DNA of 64,000 nucleotides from Pelobates cultripes (Eukaryota > Chordata > Amphibia > Anura > Pelobatidae). Location of the stretch: NCBI GenBank assembly GCA_933207985.1, contig OW240914.1, positions 129,671,047 through 129,735,046 on the forward strand, given 5' to 3'. The notes beneath the pieces were generated by a model that was given only the letters and a program-made list of their open reading frames with translations, had not been told where the DNA came from and searched no databases. Each line of letters begins with the position of its first letter. The stretch's first letter is position 1. The position numbers and the translations under genes are program-made. Below, in pieces: positions 62,545 to 64,000 of this stretch.

Positions 62545-64000
62545 GTAACTGGCAAGCCTGTGTCAGCAACCCCTGCTATGGCAGTGTCTGCGGGGGATGG
62601 GGGAGGACCCTTGGCTACTGTAGTTCTCCCCGTGGAGGGTCACCCAACCACTTTTTTAGTTGACACAGGTGCAGCCCGTAGTGTCCTTAGGGAACAAGAC
62701 CTGCCAGACCCTTCCTTCCTGTCTGACACTGATGTATCCTGTGTTGGGGTGGATGGTACACCACGCAGTAACCCCCTTACCAAGCTCTTACATGTAGGTT
62801 CACACATCCTGTCCCGTTTTGTTGTCTCCTCCACTTGCCCCATTAACCTCCTAGGTGCCGATGTCCTCTCTCGGCTCCAGGCTTCCATAACCTTTACTGC
62901 AGATGGACAAGTTGAGTTAACAACCCCCTTATCACAAAAAGATACTTCTGTGCTCTGCTCACTCCCCATCCTGCTGAACCTAACAGACAATACAGGGAAT
63001 GCACGGGTCACACACACCCCCAGTGCTCTGGATCGTATCCCCCAAGAACTTTGGTCCACCGGCCCGGATGATATTGGACGCTTACATGTACCCCCCGTCC
63101 TGGTCCAGCTCCTGCCTGGAGCACTTCCTCCTCGTAGACCTCAGTATCCTCTGAAGCCAGCACAAGCTGAAGCCATCACCAAACAAGTTGAGTCTCTGCT
63201 TGCCAAAGGTGCCCTCACCAAGTGCACATCTCCATGCAACACCCCACTTTTCCCTGTTAAAAAGCGAACTGTTAAGGGCCAACCCGACCAGTACCGCATG
63301 GTACAGGACCTCCGTGCTGTTAATGAAGTAACCATTAAAGACACTGCTATTGTTCCAAACCCCCACACCCTTTTGTCCCAAGTGCCACCAAATTCAACTG
63401 TTTTTACTGTTGTGGATCTAGCTAATGCCTTTTTCAGTGTTCCCCTTGACCCTTCCTGCCGTTTTCTCTTCGCCTTCACACATGAAGGACAACAATATAC
63501 CTGGACTGTCATGCCTCAGGGAGCTCAGAATTCTCCCACACAGTTTGCTCATGCCATGTCTCTAGTTTTGGATCCCTGGCAGAAATCTCATCTGGATGTT
63601 GTTCTACTTCAATATGTTGATGACCTCCTTCTCTGTGCTCCTAATTTGCTTATTGCAGAACGTGACTCAGAAGATCTCCTATGTTTCCTTGTTACTGCAG
63701 GGTGCAAGGCCTCAAAATCGAAGCTGCAATGGTGCCGGCCCTCTGTGGTCTTCTTGGGACATTGCATTTCCCATGGCACCAAACACCTAACCACTCAACG
63801 GGTGCAAGCTATCCTTCAACTCCCATTACCTGCAACCCACCACTCTCTTCATGCTTTCTTTGGTCTCATCACATACTGCAGGTCCTGGATACCTGAAGCA
63901 TCCAAACTCATGCAGCCTCTCTATGATGCACTCCGGAGTGAGCCTTTTCACCTCACTGAAGAAACTATTAACTGTTTCCATACTCTGAAACGAGCTATTG
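62545..64000 (+). CDS. pol: Protease-reverse transcriptase of the tRNA-Lys ERV (incomplete at right edge)
   Basis: The open frame of 485 codons starts directly after the gag UAG. Protease motif DTGAARS is near 62660 and GADVLSRL near 62860. RT blocks are TSPCNTPLFPV, QDLRAVNEV, TVVDLANAFFSV (first catalytic Asp), VMPQGAQNSPTQFA and QYVDDLLLC (catalytic Asp pair near 63620), then the thumb region FFGLITYCRSWIP. RNase H and integrase lie beyond the window. All RT catalytic residues are present. Confidence 0.93.

Larger units (their letters stand above)
57771..64000 (+). mobile_element. Retrovirus-like ERV with tRNA-Lys1,2 primer site, 5' half, runs off the right edge
   Basis: LTR, primer site, 1.1-kb leader, gag (59401-62544), in-frame UAG, and protease-RT open to the last base. 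No damage is seen in about 4.6 kb of coding sequence. The gag-pol readthrough design is gamma/epsilon-like, whereas the lysine primer is more usual in beta-, lenti- and spumaviruses. Confidence 0.9.

Overview
This window is vertebrate nuclear DNA, most likely from a frog or toad. The evidence is one intron-containing host gene on the + strand (an indoleamine 2,3-dioxygenase of IDO2 type, nine coding exons, 19553-37871) set in a dense field of transposable elements. The short TTAA-flanked repeats and the CCCCTTAAGG-type foldback repeats resemble those common in anuran genomes. The species is inference. No bacterial gene, CRISPR array, rRNA or tRNA gene was seen.

Left third (1-14068, - strand): a class I (gamma-like) endogenous retrovirus whose 5' LTR is at 13633-14068 and whose env runs off the left edge. 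It has a tRNA-Gly-type primer site, gag with one frameshift, an in-frame UGA between gag and pol, and pol. A complete Ty3/gypsy chromovirus of the sushi group (3992-9482, TSD GAGCT) is inserted in the RT domain. The chromovirus carries gag, protease, RT, RNase H, integrase and a chromodomain. Its primer site is perfectly complementary over 13 nt to a sequence in its own LTR, which points to self-priming.

Middle (14069-40770): MITEs, minisatellites, then the ido2-like gene, predicted at 400 codons. Its introns contain a TTAA-flanked MITE, a hAT MITE with a perfect 73-bp inverted repeat, a MITE ending 37 bp before exon 4, and two essentially identical, intact Tc1/mariner elements in opposite orientation.

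Right-centre (40775-52330): a solo LTR related to the sushi LTR (TSD CTGTG), a 1.5-kb LINE-like retroposon with a 12-bp TSD and poly(A) tail, and a locus duplicated in tandem. One copy of that locus carries a 5'-truncated relative of the left ERV, with a 2-kb hAT element inside its env. The other copy carries only a solo LTR at the same target site (CTTG).

Right end (about 57771-64000, + strand): the 5' half of a different retrovirus, with a tRNA-Lys1,2-type primer site, a leader containing a 22-23 bp minisatellite, an intact 1047-codon proline-rich gag, an in-frame UAG, and protease-RT open to the window edge. It looks young.

The host gene is the only ordinary cellular gene. Everything else is mobile DNA at different stages of decay, which gives relative dates: the sushi element is younger than the ERV it interrupts, and the hAT insertion is younger than the second ERV.
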